Shown here: piece by piece, positions 1 to 7,941 of the stretch
How positions within the stretch are numbered: position 1 is the stretch's first letter
Layout of the letters: every line of letters starts with the position of its first letter
Assembly: GCA_900404475.1 (NCBI GenBank)
Contig: OUQQ01000683.1
Coordinates: forward strand, 1-10,246
Reading direction: 5' to 3'
DNA length: 10,246 bases
Source of the DNA: Spongospora subterranea
Lineage: Eukaryota > Endomyxa > Phytomyxea > Plasmodiophorida > Plasmodiophoridae
Notes under the pieces: generated by a model
What the model saw: only the letters and a program-made list of their open reading frames with translations
What the model was told of the DNA's origin: nothing
Database searches by the model: none
Position numbers and translations under genes: made by a program

Positions 1-150
1 TTGAAGTGCAACAATAAACCACCGACAACAACGGGCGACACGATGGTGCACTGTGTATTAATAACAGAAAGGGTCATAGATCTTGGGAGAAGAAAACAGA
101 GTTCCGTGATTGTGTTCCACTTATTCATGAACATTCGACGGAGACAACGA

Positions 151-1221
151 TCAACACCTTTTTCCATATCCCATGTTGGCCAATTTCTGTGTAATAGTCA
201 ATGGTCCCGAAGGAAAGACAGAGCTCACTTGCTGGTAAAATCTTTCGGTATAGCACAGGGTTCTGCTCTGATCACGAACCGGTTTCGGGAATTTTTTTTT
301 TGGGTGCATAATCAGCAGTCGACAAGCAATTGATGATCGTTTGCCTTTCCCATCACCTATTTTAACGGCCGCATGGGCGACAGTTCTCGAATCCCAGACA
401 AAGAGTTCGTTGGGATGCATATTCCATCGTGTGTACCAATCGTTTCTTGAAGTTTCTGATTTCAAAAGTAGTTGAACCTTATACTCGCTATTCCTCGAAT
501 TAAGAACAATCATGGTGCGGTTCTCACCGCATTGGTCGGCGGGTGTGAATGCCAATGGCCATGCTTGGACAGGTTCAATTGGTTTCCAGATATTCATCAA
601 ATGATCGAGTTTCATCTTGTCGATTACGTATTGTTCAACGTTGCCATTGTAGTGTGTCAGAGCAGCGGATTTAACACGACTATCTGTGGCTAAACATTTC
701 ATGATCTCCACAGACCATTTCTCGTGGTTTAACAACAGGTCCTCAATACCAGCATTACGAAGGAAATCGATATGGGCATTTGGAGAATAGTCATCTGGTT
801 TGATGAACCGTGTTACTCCAAAAGGAATCACTATCCACGTGGGATGTTTCTTGCCGATTTCCTTGTAAATGTAATTTTGAACTATCTCTGTAAAACGACT
901 TTTGAATTGATCGTCATCCAGCAACGTTAACGAATCAATGACAATTTGCAGCGGTATCGGTATTGAAAAAACATCAAATCCCTTCGGCGGATTCAACGAT
1001 TCAATCCACTGCATAAATGACGCTTTCTTGGTGGGCTTATCCATTTGATACACGTTCACCTTCTCATCAGAAAACTCATCTTTTTGAAAATCGCCACCAT
1101 CTGTTTCTTTGCGAACTCGTATTTCTCCATCAAGTTCCGGCTTGTCCTGACAATTGACCACAAGCCATATGCACTGAAGCAGAACTGGCAATACAATATA
1201 CTTGATTCTCGTTCGAGCCAT
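151..1221 (-). CDS. Secreted AsaB/CmcJ/GA4-desaturase-like putative Fe(II)-dependent oxygenase, intronless
   Basis: This 356-residue protein starts at the ATG at 1221; the open frame runs nine codons further upstream, but only from a TTG. It begins with a signal peptide, a basic MARTRIK followed by a hydrophobic stretch ending near VVNCQ. The body shows the pattern I know from the AsaB/CmcJ/GA4-desaturase-like family. There is a HID motif (H150, D152), NIWKPI at 210-215, PLAF at 222-225, a WY...W segment at 262-266, the DSR segment at 277-279, H283, and R295-SS followed by R301. In 2-oxoglutarate oxygenases an HxD...H triad binds iron and a later Arg binds the co-substrate. H150, D152, H283 and R301 are the natural candidates here. 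Known relatives are mostly fungal and bacterial tailoring enzymes. The substrate is unknown. With a signal peptide and no KDEL-type ending it should act in the secretory route or outside the cell. It has no introns, unlike its neighbours. The family call is made from memory of motifs. Confidence 0.72.
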   Translation of the reverse strand: MARTRIKYIVLPVLLQCIWLVVNCQDKPELDGEIRVRKETDGGDFQKDEFSDEKVNVYQMDKPTKKASFMQWIESLNPPKGFDVFSIPIPLQIVIDSLTLLDDDQFKSRFTEIVQNYIYKEIGKKHPTWIVIPFGVTRFIKPDDYSPNAHIDFLRNAGIEDLLLNHEKWSVEIMKCLATDSRVKSAALTHYNGNVEQYVIDKMKLDHLMNIWKPIEPVQAWPLAFTPADQCGENRTMIVLNSRNSEYKVQLLLKSETSRNDWYTRWNMHPNELFVWDSRTVAHAAVKIGDGKGKRSSIACRLLIMHPKKKFPKPVRDQSRTLCYTERFYQQVSSVFPSGPLTITQKLANMGYGKRC

Positions 1222-1336
1222 GCCACAAATCAAAATGGACACCGCCAAAGGATGCCGTGAGGGACCCCTTAGGCGGCTACAGCAGTCATGGACTACGAAA
1301 ACCGCCCAACGAATACAACTGTACTGTACAACCGAT

Positions 1337-1447
1337 GACCGTAATTAGTCCGGACCGCACTAATTGTCAAGTGTCAACCTCCCATTTCCGAGTCGGTCAC
1401 AGGTATTGCGTTGACCGCACTAATTCTGAATCTAAACACTAATTCTG
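1337..1447. repeat. Cluster of direct and inverted GACCGCACTAATT motifs
   Basis: GACCGCACTAATT occurs exactly at 1353-1365 and again at 1413-1425, 60 bases apart. A shorter copy, CACTAATTCTG, is at 1437-1447 and shares its last bases with the second copy. The first copy is also one arm of an inverted repeat: AATTAGT at 1343-1349 and ACTAATT at 1359-1365, with a nine-base loop. The cluster begins about 115 bases upstream of the oxygenase ATG. It could be a transcription-factor binding cluster or the remnant of a small mobile element. No function is shown. Confidence 0.5.
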
Positions 1448-2287
1448 CGTGTGGAGCATGAAAGCGGATTCATCAGACAAGACTTAAATACGGAAACGGC
1501 GCGGAGTTAACCGATTACGATTATGTGTTTGAGAGCCTGTACATAGTCTAAATCTACAGCGTTGCAGTATTGGTTTGAGGAGTCGTGAGATATGGTCATT
1601 AGAAATTTGGTCCAAAAAATTCGAAAGAATTAAGTCACACAGTTCGCATACAACCGAGTTTTGTTTTTATAGGTGAAAGTCACGGTGAAATAGGATATGG
1701 CTGTATTAATTTTATTTTTGTTGAAAAACAGGGACTCCTATATTTTGATCATTTTGAAAGAATGGTGTTGTTGGTTTTGGTCAATAACGCTCCTCGAGCT
1801 TGCAAGCAACATTGAACACATTTCAGCAATCAGACTAGCGAGGTGATGAAATATGTATTGTGATCAGGTCAATAATTGAGTAAGGGATGTATAATCTCTG
1901 AATTGACTATAGGCGCCGCTGCGATACAATGTCTGATCATAAACAAAACTGAGATTGCGATATTGATGATGCGCGCAAAGAATCATTAACCGGTGTTTTG
2001 AAAACTGAATGAAAAATGCAGAACGATTGAAATGACCAATGTCAAGCAAGTATCGTGCATTGCTGACCTTTCACATGTTGACAGTCATCGCTGTTAATGC
2101 GCCCACTTAGCTGGCCATTCTCCGGCAAAATGGTGCAAATGGTCTTATCAACAAAAAATTTATGATTGTCCCGAAATGAATCAGAAAGTGTTCCTGGCAA
2201 GAACAATCGGCTTAAAAGATGTAATGTAATTGAATATGAAATTGAGAATTCGTTGGCAAAGACTTGGAGAAAATATATTTAAAAAAC

Positions 2288-2293
2288 TTTAAT
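2288..2293 (-). promoter_or_regulatory. Possible polyadenylation signal ATTAAA
   Basis: On the minus strand the hexamer ATTAAA lies 80 bases beyond the stop codon of the gene at 2373-3961, followed by a T-rich stretch. This is the common variant of AATAAA and its position fits, but such a hexamer is easily found by chance in AT-rich sequence. Confidence 0.25.
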
Positions 2294-2372
2294 CAAAAAT
2301 GATGTTGAAAGAAACTGACCCATTTCAACAACCATCAACTCGTTTGGAATGGGCAAATTTGATTGGCGAATA

Positions 2373-3961
2373 TTAAAGAAGCAAAACGCAGTCACATATA
2401 TAAATACAATAATTAGGTTCACCAGCTTCAGCCTGAAGTTGTTTCGACATTTGGTTCAGTAATTTGGGCATAGAACTATCTGGAAAGTGTTCCCCATCTG
2501 GAACACTGATTGGGGAAAGAATGTTTTTGGACCAAAAACTATGATCGCTGCGGTTGTTCGTGTCCTTCGATTTAACAAGAATTTCCTTGTCAAATTCAAC
2601 GAGTGTTTCATCGTCTGATTCAAGGGAATTACCATACCGATATCATGAAAACAGATGCAACCAGGTTTACCACAGATTTTCGCCATCTTCACCAATGGTG
2701 ACATCAATTTGATTATCCTGGCGTTGACTGAGTTACTAATGGCGTCCTCATCTGAAACAATATCATGTAAGTACGAACACATCGGAACAAAATGTTGAAT
2801 GACCTGCATCGGGCAACGCAATAGCTCGCGGCAGTTTGGAAGTGGAATAAGAACATATCCCGGTATTGGAACTTTTGGAGCCTTTGGCGACATTTGAGTA
2901 CAACAGCAAAATAAAAGATTATCAAATGTCGACAGCGAAAACACATACCCTTGAGGAGTGAGCAGACATTGTAGAAATTTCTGCGAACGGTCAAGGGGGC
3001 GACCCAATTGGGGGAATGGGTTGAACGAGCTGCTTTTAAAGCGGGGTTCAATTGCTGATAACGACCTTTCCAGGTTTCGAAGCCTTTGGAACCTGTGGAG
3101 GCATTTGAGCACAACAGCGAATAACAATGATTGAGATCACCCTTTAGATGCGAACGGACAGTCCTGAAAATTCTGCGAATGGCCAGAGGGACGATCCAAT
3201 TGGAGCAGCAAGTTGCAGGAACTGCTTTGGAAAAAGCGCGATGGGGAGAAAAGTTCCTATGTGGATTCAAACCTTTGGACTGTATATGACGGTCCCACGG
3301 TTCATGACCTTTCAGCACATTCGATTAAAAGTGAAATGAAAAAATCAACATATATTCGACGATGAGTCCACATACCGTTGTGTTTTAAACAAACAATCCA
3401 GAAAATTCTGCAAATGTTCAAGCGAACGAAACCCGCAACTTTTGGATGAACTGAGTCCACGATTTTCTCTAAAAAAAGAGTAACGATGGGAGATTCATCG
3501 GCGACAAAGCATTAATGATGTGGGAGTTACAACAAATCCAACGGATAATGATAAACGAGGACAGAACACACCATGGAAAATCACCAGATCGTTATCAAAC
3601 TTAATCGGAAATTGACGATAATGGAATCACAGCGACAAGATATCAAATAATGAGACGTACGAGCAGCAGACTGCAGTTCTGGCATCAGGGACTGCAGAAT
3701 TGTTGGGATACCGGTGTTACCAAGAGCTGGAGCAGTGATCAAAGAAGAAACGAGATTGAGATATGGGATGGACCAACGATATAATATATTCTCAGTTGTC
3801 TTCGGGAGGGCCGATTCACCTTTATTGTTGTTCGAATAACATTTAAAAACTTTCATTTCTAGCATCAAAAGGTGTCACCAACCCAATGTGATGAAAACTG
3901 ACAGGAAAGGATAATTACCTGTCAGATAATCGTCGAAATTTAAAAATGTGTTGAGCATCAT
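2373..3961 (-). CDS. Nine-exon protein with tandemly duplicated internal exons, function unknown
   Basis: My model joins 3961-3919, 3858-3820, 3726-3661, 3468-3376, 3308-3141, 3092-2949, 2881-2804, 2751-2671 and 2614-2373, giving 317 residues. Every intron starts GT, ends AG and is in phase 1; lengths are 60, 93, 192, 67, 48, 67, 52 and 56 bases. Good donors include CAG|GTAATT, C|GTACGT and G|GTATGT, and the acceptor before exon 4 is TTTTTTTAG. Exons 4, 5 and 6 end in related peptides (NICRIFWIVCLK, AIRRIFRTVRSHLK, TVRRNFYNVCSLLK), and exons 6 and 7 both begin GSK. The last exon is acidic and polar (ESDDET-like start, many Asp, Ser and Lys), ending CDCVLLL. No clear signal peptide is visible at MMLNTF, so it may be cytosolic or the start may be wrong. 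A TTAACTTTCAG acceptor-like site ends at 4021, about 60 bases upstream of the ATG. I do not recognise a family. Confidence 0.5.
2882..3468 (-). repeat. Degenerate tandem duplication of exon plus intron, about three to four copies
   Basis: Within the nine-exon gene the same order recurs: a CAGAAtTTTC-like block near the exon end, a donor, a short intron rich in TTTG/CTGTTGT, then an exon start with TCCAAAgG. The CAGAATTTTC-type block lies near 3401, 3166 and 2974, and the donors at 3375, 3140 and 2948 keep the same offsets of 235 and 192 bases. Copies have diverged, but splice positions and reading phase are kept. Confidence 0.6.
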
Positions 3962-4128
3962 GTTAATTAATTTGAATGCAATTGTAGGCACAGGTTTAGG
4001 AAGAATGAAGATGAATTGATCTGAAAGTTAATCTCATTTTACGACAATGGGAGCAACAAGTTCACTAACCAAAATATGCACGAAAATTCGATGGAAGCCC
4101 GCAAAGTCGGAGGTCATTTGAAACACCT

Positions 4129-5128
4129 TTAAACACATATCAGTAAATGGTGAGAATGAAACACAAATCCGAAAACCAATTGATATGCGAGCAAGGTTAA
4201 GAAGCCAAGCCAAACCCAATAAATACTGTCCAGTATTCCCCTAGAGTCATTCAAGGAGGGGTCTGAATTGCGATTCAAGAGGCCTCAGAAAGTTCGGAAA
4301 TTAACAAATGGACAGAGAATCATCCAGACACCGAACAGAAAGCGCAACGGTTGAACAAACGAGAATTAATAGTGCACTGCTGACTTTGTGTTGCTTTCAA
4401 ACTGCTAAAACTTGGATACAGATGCAGCGTTTTCCAGCCCAAGTCCATATCATCACACATGCCGTTGAAGATATGTGCCACTTCTACAAGTTCACACGTG
4501 GCTTGTCTGAATTGCCCTGAGATTTTTTGTTAGTTGACTTCACCGTAATAATCGCGAGAAACCGTTGTGAAAGACGTTAAAACTTGTGTCTGAAGTTTTA
4601 ACAGCAAAAAAGGAGCAATGACAAACTTTTGCGAAAAAGATGCCAAGACAGAAGAGTACGTTATTACAGATAGAAATAATGGGCCTTACCGGTTAGAGAC
4701 TCCACTTCTTGAAGAAATATTTTGGTCACTTTGGTTTGCTGCACTTTTTTGCAGAAGTCACCACCTGGAACATTCCTGAGGGAAGTGACGTGAAGATTCT
4801 ATTGAAATTCACCAACCTATCGGGATGATGTGAGCGTTTTTAACAATTAATTCTGAATATGGCGGATAATGTTAGCCAAACGCTGGAAAACAGACTCAAA
4901 ACGAGTACCACTGTTTAGCAGCGACGAAGATGGGAGATCCGGATACGGGTTATTGATGGAAGGAGGCGATGAGTGAGCAGGATGTTCATCGTCTTGGAGG
5001 TTTTTTCTACAGATGAGAATTCCATCAACAGATGTTGATCACGACATTGTACCGTATGCATGGGCCAAAAAAACTGCAACGAGGGCGGCGGCTGATACGA
5101 TCAACGATAACCGAAAACGAAACGACAT
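4129..5128 (-). CDS. Secreted or membrane-anchored cysteine-containing protein, five exons, function unknown
   Basis: Exon 1 (5128-5043) encodes a textbook signal peptide: MSFRFR, then a long hydrophobic run of Leu, Val and Ala ending in AHA. Exon 2 (5006-4947) is polar and Pro/Ser-rich. Exon 3 (4775-4690) begins in PNVPGGDFCKK and ends at a strong donor, CCG|GTAAGG. Exon 4 starts at 4516 after CTAACAAAAAATCTCAG, and its frame and phase fit exon 3. It carries ATCELVEVAHIFNGMC and several more cysteines. Its donor (between about 4440 and 4322) is unresolved. The last exon (4283-4129, or a slightly later acceptor) ends in a strongly hydrophobic segment, IYWVWLGFLTLLAYQLVF, followed by about 14 residues. 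This suggests a type I membrane or lipid-anchored protein with an extracellular cysteine-rich part. Introns 1-3 are 36, 171 and 173 bases. The 36-base intron has a 39-base alternative in the same phase. I recognise no family. Confidence 0.45.
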
Positions 5129-5607
5129 GACGGCAAGGACAATATGGGAAGGATGGCTATTGATTGTTGGAGGACGTCGTCTTAAATCCGGAGTGATCCA
5201 GACGGAGAGAAACCCATTGCCTCCAGTCAGACCTGAAAAGTTTGCGAACAGTGATCAGTTCAAACCCGCAGAGACCGAGCGAGCAGTAGTCACTGTCACT
5301 GTTAGAACGAATACAGTCGCGGACATTGATCAACACAATTGTTCCCTGTCAGACTCCGGGAGGTATTTCTGTCAGTCCACTGATGGCAGGCCACGCATCA
5401 GTCGACTGATGTGGGCCTGTATTTCACACGAACATTTTCCTGTTTAGACTAAACTGTTGCAAAAGAGGACCAACAGGAACTATGGTTTGGAGATCCGGGA
5501 TAATTCACACATTAAGGGGGGCGGTGTCTTCTGCACAATCGGAATTGTCTTCAACTTCCATGGCTCCAGAATATCAAGCGCAAAGCCTGGCTTCTACTTC
5601 AGCTGAT
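5129..5607. other. Intergenic stretch between two minus-strand genes
   Basis: This separates the stop codon at 5608 from the signal-peptide start at 5128 and should hold the 3' end of one transcript and the promoter of the next. A plus-strand frame is open from 5013 to 5447, but it overlaps the signal-peptide exon on the other strand, so I do not call it. No TATA box or poly(A) hexamer stands out on the minus strand. Confidence 0.4.
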
Positions 5608-6143
5608 TCATTTCGCAATAAAATTCTTTGCGCTTCTCTCCGTTGTTTTTTCTTCATCATCACTAATTCGAACGTAATTTACTGGTCGAAAGTTGCGGTT
5701 GGTGCTAGGACGTCTTTTTAAAAATTGTTAAAAGATGGAGCCAAATAGTTCATCTGAATCATAGCACAGATGAAGCCGGCAATGGTTCAGTTTTTTCCTG
5801 CGGCACATCATGACCCGCTCTGTCTATCAACCATAGCTTGGCGATGTTAGCAGATTCAGTAAAAATCGTGACAATCTGACCGTGAACAAAATACTTGGAC
5901 AAAGAGAAGCGTTTTTTTCAAAGCAATGAACGCTTGACCACAGCTGAGCATATCATGCATACAAAGCTGCACTTCAAGATCGCAATCACGGAATCTGTAG
6001 AATTCATGAAAATGTCTCTGAATATCGGAATTCAATGATTCAATAATTAAACAAGCCGCACCAGTTGCTTCAGGATGATTTCTGCGAATATGGATACCCA
6101 ATGAATCAGGACTTTGCAGTTGGACAGAGCAGAAGTTTAGGAT
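5608..6143 (-). CDS. 3' part of a split gene, function unknown (5' end unresolved)
   Basis: Two exons can be joined. Exon 6143-5881 follows a clear acceptor, AATCGTTTTTAG, is open in phase 0, and ends at CACG|GTCAGA in phase 2. A 167-base intron leads to exon 5713-5608, after the acceptor-like AATTTTTAAAAAG, which continues the frame and ends with KNFIAK and TGA. The encoded part is 121 residues. It starts ILNFCSVQLQ, contains RNHPEATGAACLIIES and several cysteines (RDCDLEVQLC, MLSCGQ), and ends in a charged tail with SDDEEK. The upstream exon with the start codon could not be fixed. Candidate leaders between 6435 and 6144 contain in-frame stops or lack a phase-0 donor. A 5' end beyond the retroelement at 6461-7020 is possible. 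I know no matching family. Confidence 0.35.
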
Positions 6144-6435
6144 CTAAAAACGATTAGGCGGCCGTTCGAGCTTTTTAAATGGTATGAAAACCTGGCTGAG
6201 TGTGTTTTAATGCGTCGCTTAAAATTATTTCCAGGGATCTGTTTTGAACGTGAAGAACATGTTCCATGTTTGAATGACCTAGACGAGTGTGCTAAACTTG
6301 CTATGATGCGTGGTTTCTTCGGCAAGCAAAAGAAGCTTGATGATCGCAAGTTATGAAAGCAGCAGACTCCATAGTAATCCAAGTTTTTGAGGAGAGGTTC
6401 CCATTGTTATAATTGCTACAGTATGGCAAAATACA
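6144..6435 (-). other. Possible 5' leader of the gene at 5608-6143, interrupted by two stops
   Basis: On the minus strand an ATG at about 6401 opens MGTSPQKLGLLWSLLLS, then TAA. The same frame continues with a hydrophobic segment, LAIIKLLLLAEETTHH, then TAG, then a 30-residue open stretch starting GHSNMEHVLHVQ. This reads like a signal sequence followed by more coding sequence, broken twice. I could not place introns that remove both stops and reach the next exon in phase. It may be a decayed exon, a region with unusual splicing, or chance. Confidence 0.2.
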
Positions 6436-6463
6436 CTAAAGTAAACATTGATGCAGAGTATAA

Positions 6464-6765
6464 ATGTACGTTGTCGAGGTCAAATTAGCTGCTCGCCATG
6501 CCCCGCCCACGAAAGTGACAAAGGTCGCCGTCCGCCGCATGATCCAGGCGCGTGAGACTGAGAAAGTTCGCAAATACGGGACAGCGTTTCTGGCCCCGTT
6601 CACCGCCATCGTTCTTACCACCGGAGGCTTTCTTTCCCGACAGTCGGAACAGTGGTGGAGCGTCTGGATGTTGTTGGCGCTCACTCGAAGCAGTTTCTGC
6701 TCGAGCTGAGTGTCCTGCTCATCCAGACGCGATCCCTGTGTAGACGGCGTAACCTTTCCCAATAA
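6464..6765 (+). pseudogene. Remnant of a non-LTR retrotransposon polyprotein C-terminus
   Basis: The first frame reads YVVEVKLAARHAPPTK, then a basic/acidic helix with ARETEKVRKYGTAF, then a hydrophobic IVLTTGGFLSRQSEQ. The order 'V-V-KV..P.AP', 'E..K..KYG', 'PF..V.TTGG' is what I know from the region after the reverse-transcriptase domain in many non-LTR elements. After about 6650 the sensible reading moves to another frame by one base (VERLDVVGAHSKQFLLELS), ending at TAA 6763-6765. So the copy carries a frameshift and lacks the whole reverse transcriptase and endonuclease. It is non-functional. The family assignment comes from motif memory. Confidence 0.45.
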
Positions 6766-6817
6766 ACAACTGCAAAAACCCAAAACCCCAACAAGGTTGC
6801 AGAGACATCAAGAAAAA

Positions 6818-6850
6818 CGGGCCGCGTCCCACCAAAAAATGGGCGGCCCG
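6818..6850 (+). repeat. Strong stem-loop in the 3' part of the retroelement remnant
   Basis: CGGGCCG at 6818-6824 pairs with CGGCCCG at 6844-6850. Inside it, after a three-base bulge, CCCA at 6828-6831 pairs with TGGG at 6840-6843 around the eight-base loop CCAAAAAA. Some LINE families have a 3'-UTR hairpin recognised by their own reverse transcriptase, so this could be such a site. It is too far from a T-run for a simple terminator. Confidence 0.55.
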
Positions 6851-7087
6851 CGACGTCACCTCGCCCAGCCGAACAACCGACGAAACTTGCTCAAACCCTC
6901 AAAGGAAAACACAACCGAAGAAAAACTGCAAGTCAACAAACGCAACAGAAAACGTTGAACGCGCTGTAAGCGTCAAAAGCATTTTGTTTTTGGTCAATCG
7001 CTGAAAATCGGGGTTTTTTTATCATTCTGAACAAGATGGCGTCGTTCGTTTTTGGTGAGCCAAGATCCTCGACCTGGTCTAACCTAT

Positions 7088-7757
7088 CTACTTAACCTTG
7101 GGATGGCCCAGAATCATATTGACAGATAGTAGATTCCTTGTTGCCTGCACCAGGACAGCAATCGCGACTGAACCTGTTGCAGGATACTGAGTTTCCCCAT
7201 CTTCGAACAAATTCCGAAGCACTTCCAGCGCAATGGCGATGTAAACAATTGTTGACAGGACGGTACTTTCTGATCAAAGAGGTTAAAAGCGAATGAGGCG
7301 ATCTCATTAATGGTGTCTTCGTAATCATGAACTGATCATACTGTTTGAGAATTTCGGAAAGCGCTGGGAGGAGGTCTCGTGTTGTTTTATGGCGAAGAGA
7401 AAGTCTTTCTGGAATATCAAATGGTCGGTCGATCGATCCGCATTGAAGGAACTCAAAGCCCTGACATTTCCGATTGCCGAATTCCCCATGCTGGATTCGA
7501 GGGCCCCATTTTTGAATCCATTCATTTATATTTTGGCCACAGTGATGGACAAAGCACCCCCAGATGGGTTTCGCAGACTTGATATAAAATGATTGGCGAA
7601 ACTTTCGAGCGATGGAGCCACTTGATCGGTATTTCTCGTTGAATTTACAGAACAGATTGAGTTTTTCTTCTACGGTTCGTGACGCTGAAACAGCATGAAC
7701 AAGAGCTTTGAGATCCAAGCAATCGGAGTCTCCTTCTCTGAAAGCACAAATGTTCAT
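7088..7757 (-). CDS. Three-exon protein of unknown function
   Basis: The model joins 7757-7558, 7490-7342 and 7269-7088, giving 176 residues. It starts at ATG 7757 (MNICAFREGDSD); introns are 67 bases (phase 2, GGGG|GTGCTT to GAATCCAG) and 72 bases (phase 1, ACA|GTATGA to TTTTAACCTCTTTGATCAG). Without splicing, the sensible reading seems to jump frames twice; the introns remove this. Exon 1 has a Leu/Glu-rich helical part (ALVHAVSASRTVEEKLNLF). Exon 3 is hydrophobic and helical (STIVYIAIALEVLRNLFED, then VAIAVLVQATRNLL) and ends GHPKVK. The start is uncertain: a good acceptor, TTTGTGCTTTCAG, lies just inside the first codons (ending at 7741), so this could instead be an internal exon. The second intron and last exon are the best-supported part. 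No family recognised. Confidence 0.35.
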
Positions 7758-7941
7758 CAATTTTTTTAAAAAAAAGCGAATGAAAACCTGTAGTCAGGGT
7801 TTCTGACGATTTTCGTCATCTGGAAACCGCAGGTGTGATGATTTGATCCACGACCGGGGCAGCATTTCAATCCAAAAAAACTGTGCTTGAAATGCGCTCC
7901 CCAACGTGTCTGGAAGAAGTTCACGTCTTTGCCACAACATT

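Larger units (their letters stand above)
1222..2372. other. AT-rich intergenic stretch without a supported gene
   Basis: This lies between the start of the oxygenase gene and the end of the split gene at 2373-3961. The only ORFs are short (about 61 codons), lack ATG starts or splice context, and look like chance. It contains a cluster of ACTAATT-type motifs near 1337-1447, close enough to the oxygenase start to be promoter-proximal, and a possible polyadenylation hexamer for the upstream gene at 2288-2293. I see nothing else. Confidence 0.5.
6461..7020 (+). mobile_element. 5'-truncated tail of a LINE-type (non-LTR) retrotransposon
   Basis: This block runs opposite to all the genes and differs in base composition. 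Its first part, to about 6760, is GC-rich. From about 6760 to 6960 it is strongly A/C-rich with little T on the plus strand. It begins abruptly at 6461, where a TAA directly precedes the readable coding remnant. After that remnant comes a non-coding part with a strong hairpin, and it fades into T-rich sequence near 7010-7020. Abrupt 5' truncation with a kept 3' end is typical of LINE insertions. No target-site duplication was recognised, so the right border is approximate. Confidence 0.45.

Noticed and set aside
1..333. Plus-strand 110-codon ORF at the left edge.
   Set aside because: It is antisense to the end of the oxygenase gene, has a low-complexity FFF run and lacks domain features.
2600..2680. 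Apparent frameshift in the last part of the nine-exon gene, and a possible 23-base micro-intron.
   Set aside because: A 56-base intron (2670-2615, GTAAAC to TCAG) fits the frame and the phase-1 rule of the gene and is of ordinary length.
5013..5447. Plus-strand 144-codon ORF with an immunoglobulin-like LSDSGRYFC motif.
   Set aside because: It overlaps, antisense, a strong signal-peptide exon, has no other immunoglobulin features such as an upstream Cys and Trp at proper spacing, and is the only such plus-strand candidate. It is probably chance.
6436..6783. Minus-strand 115-codon ORF over the retroelement.
   Set aside because: It is the antisense shadow of the retroelement coding remnant in a GC-rich stretch.
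6710..6958. Plus-strand 82-codon ORF rich in Lys, Arg, Gln and Asn.
   Set aside because: Its composition simply reflects the A/C-rich, T-poor base content of the retroelement 3' region, where stop codons are rare.
7092..7525. Apparent multiple frameshifts, suggesting a decaying pseudogene or poor sequence.
   Set aside because: Two GT-AG introns of 67 and 72 bases with matching phases restore one continuous frame, so frameshifts are not needed.
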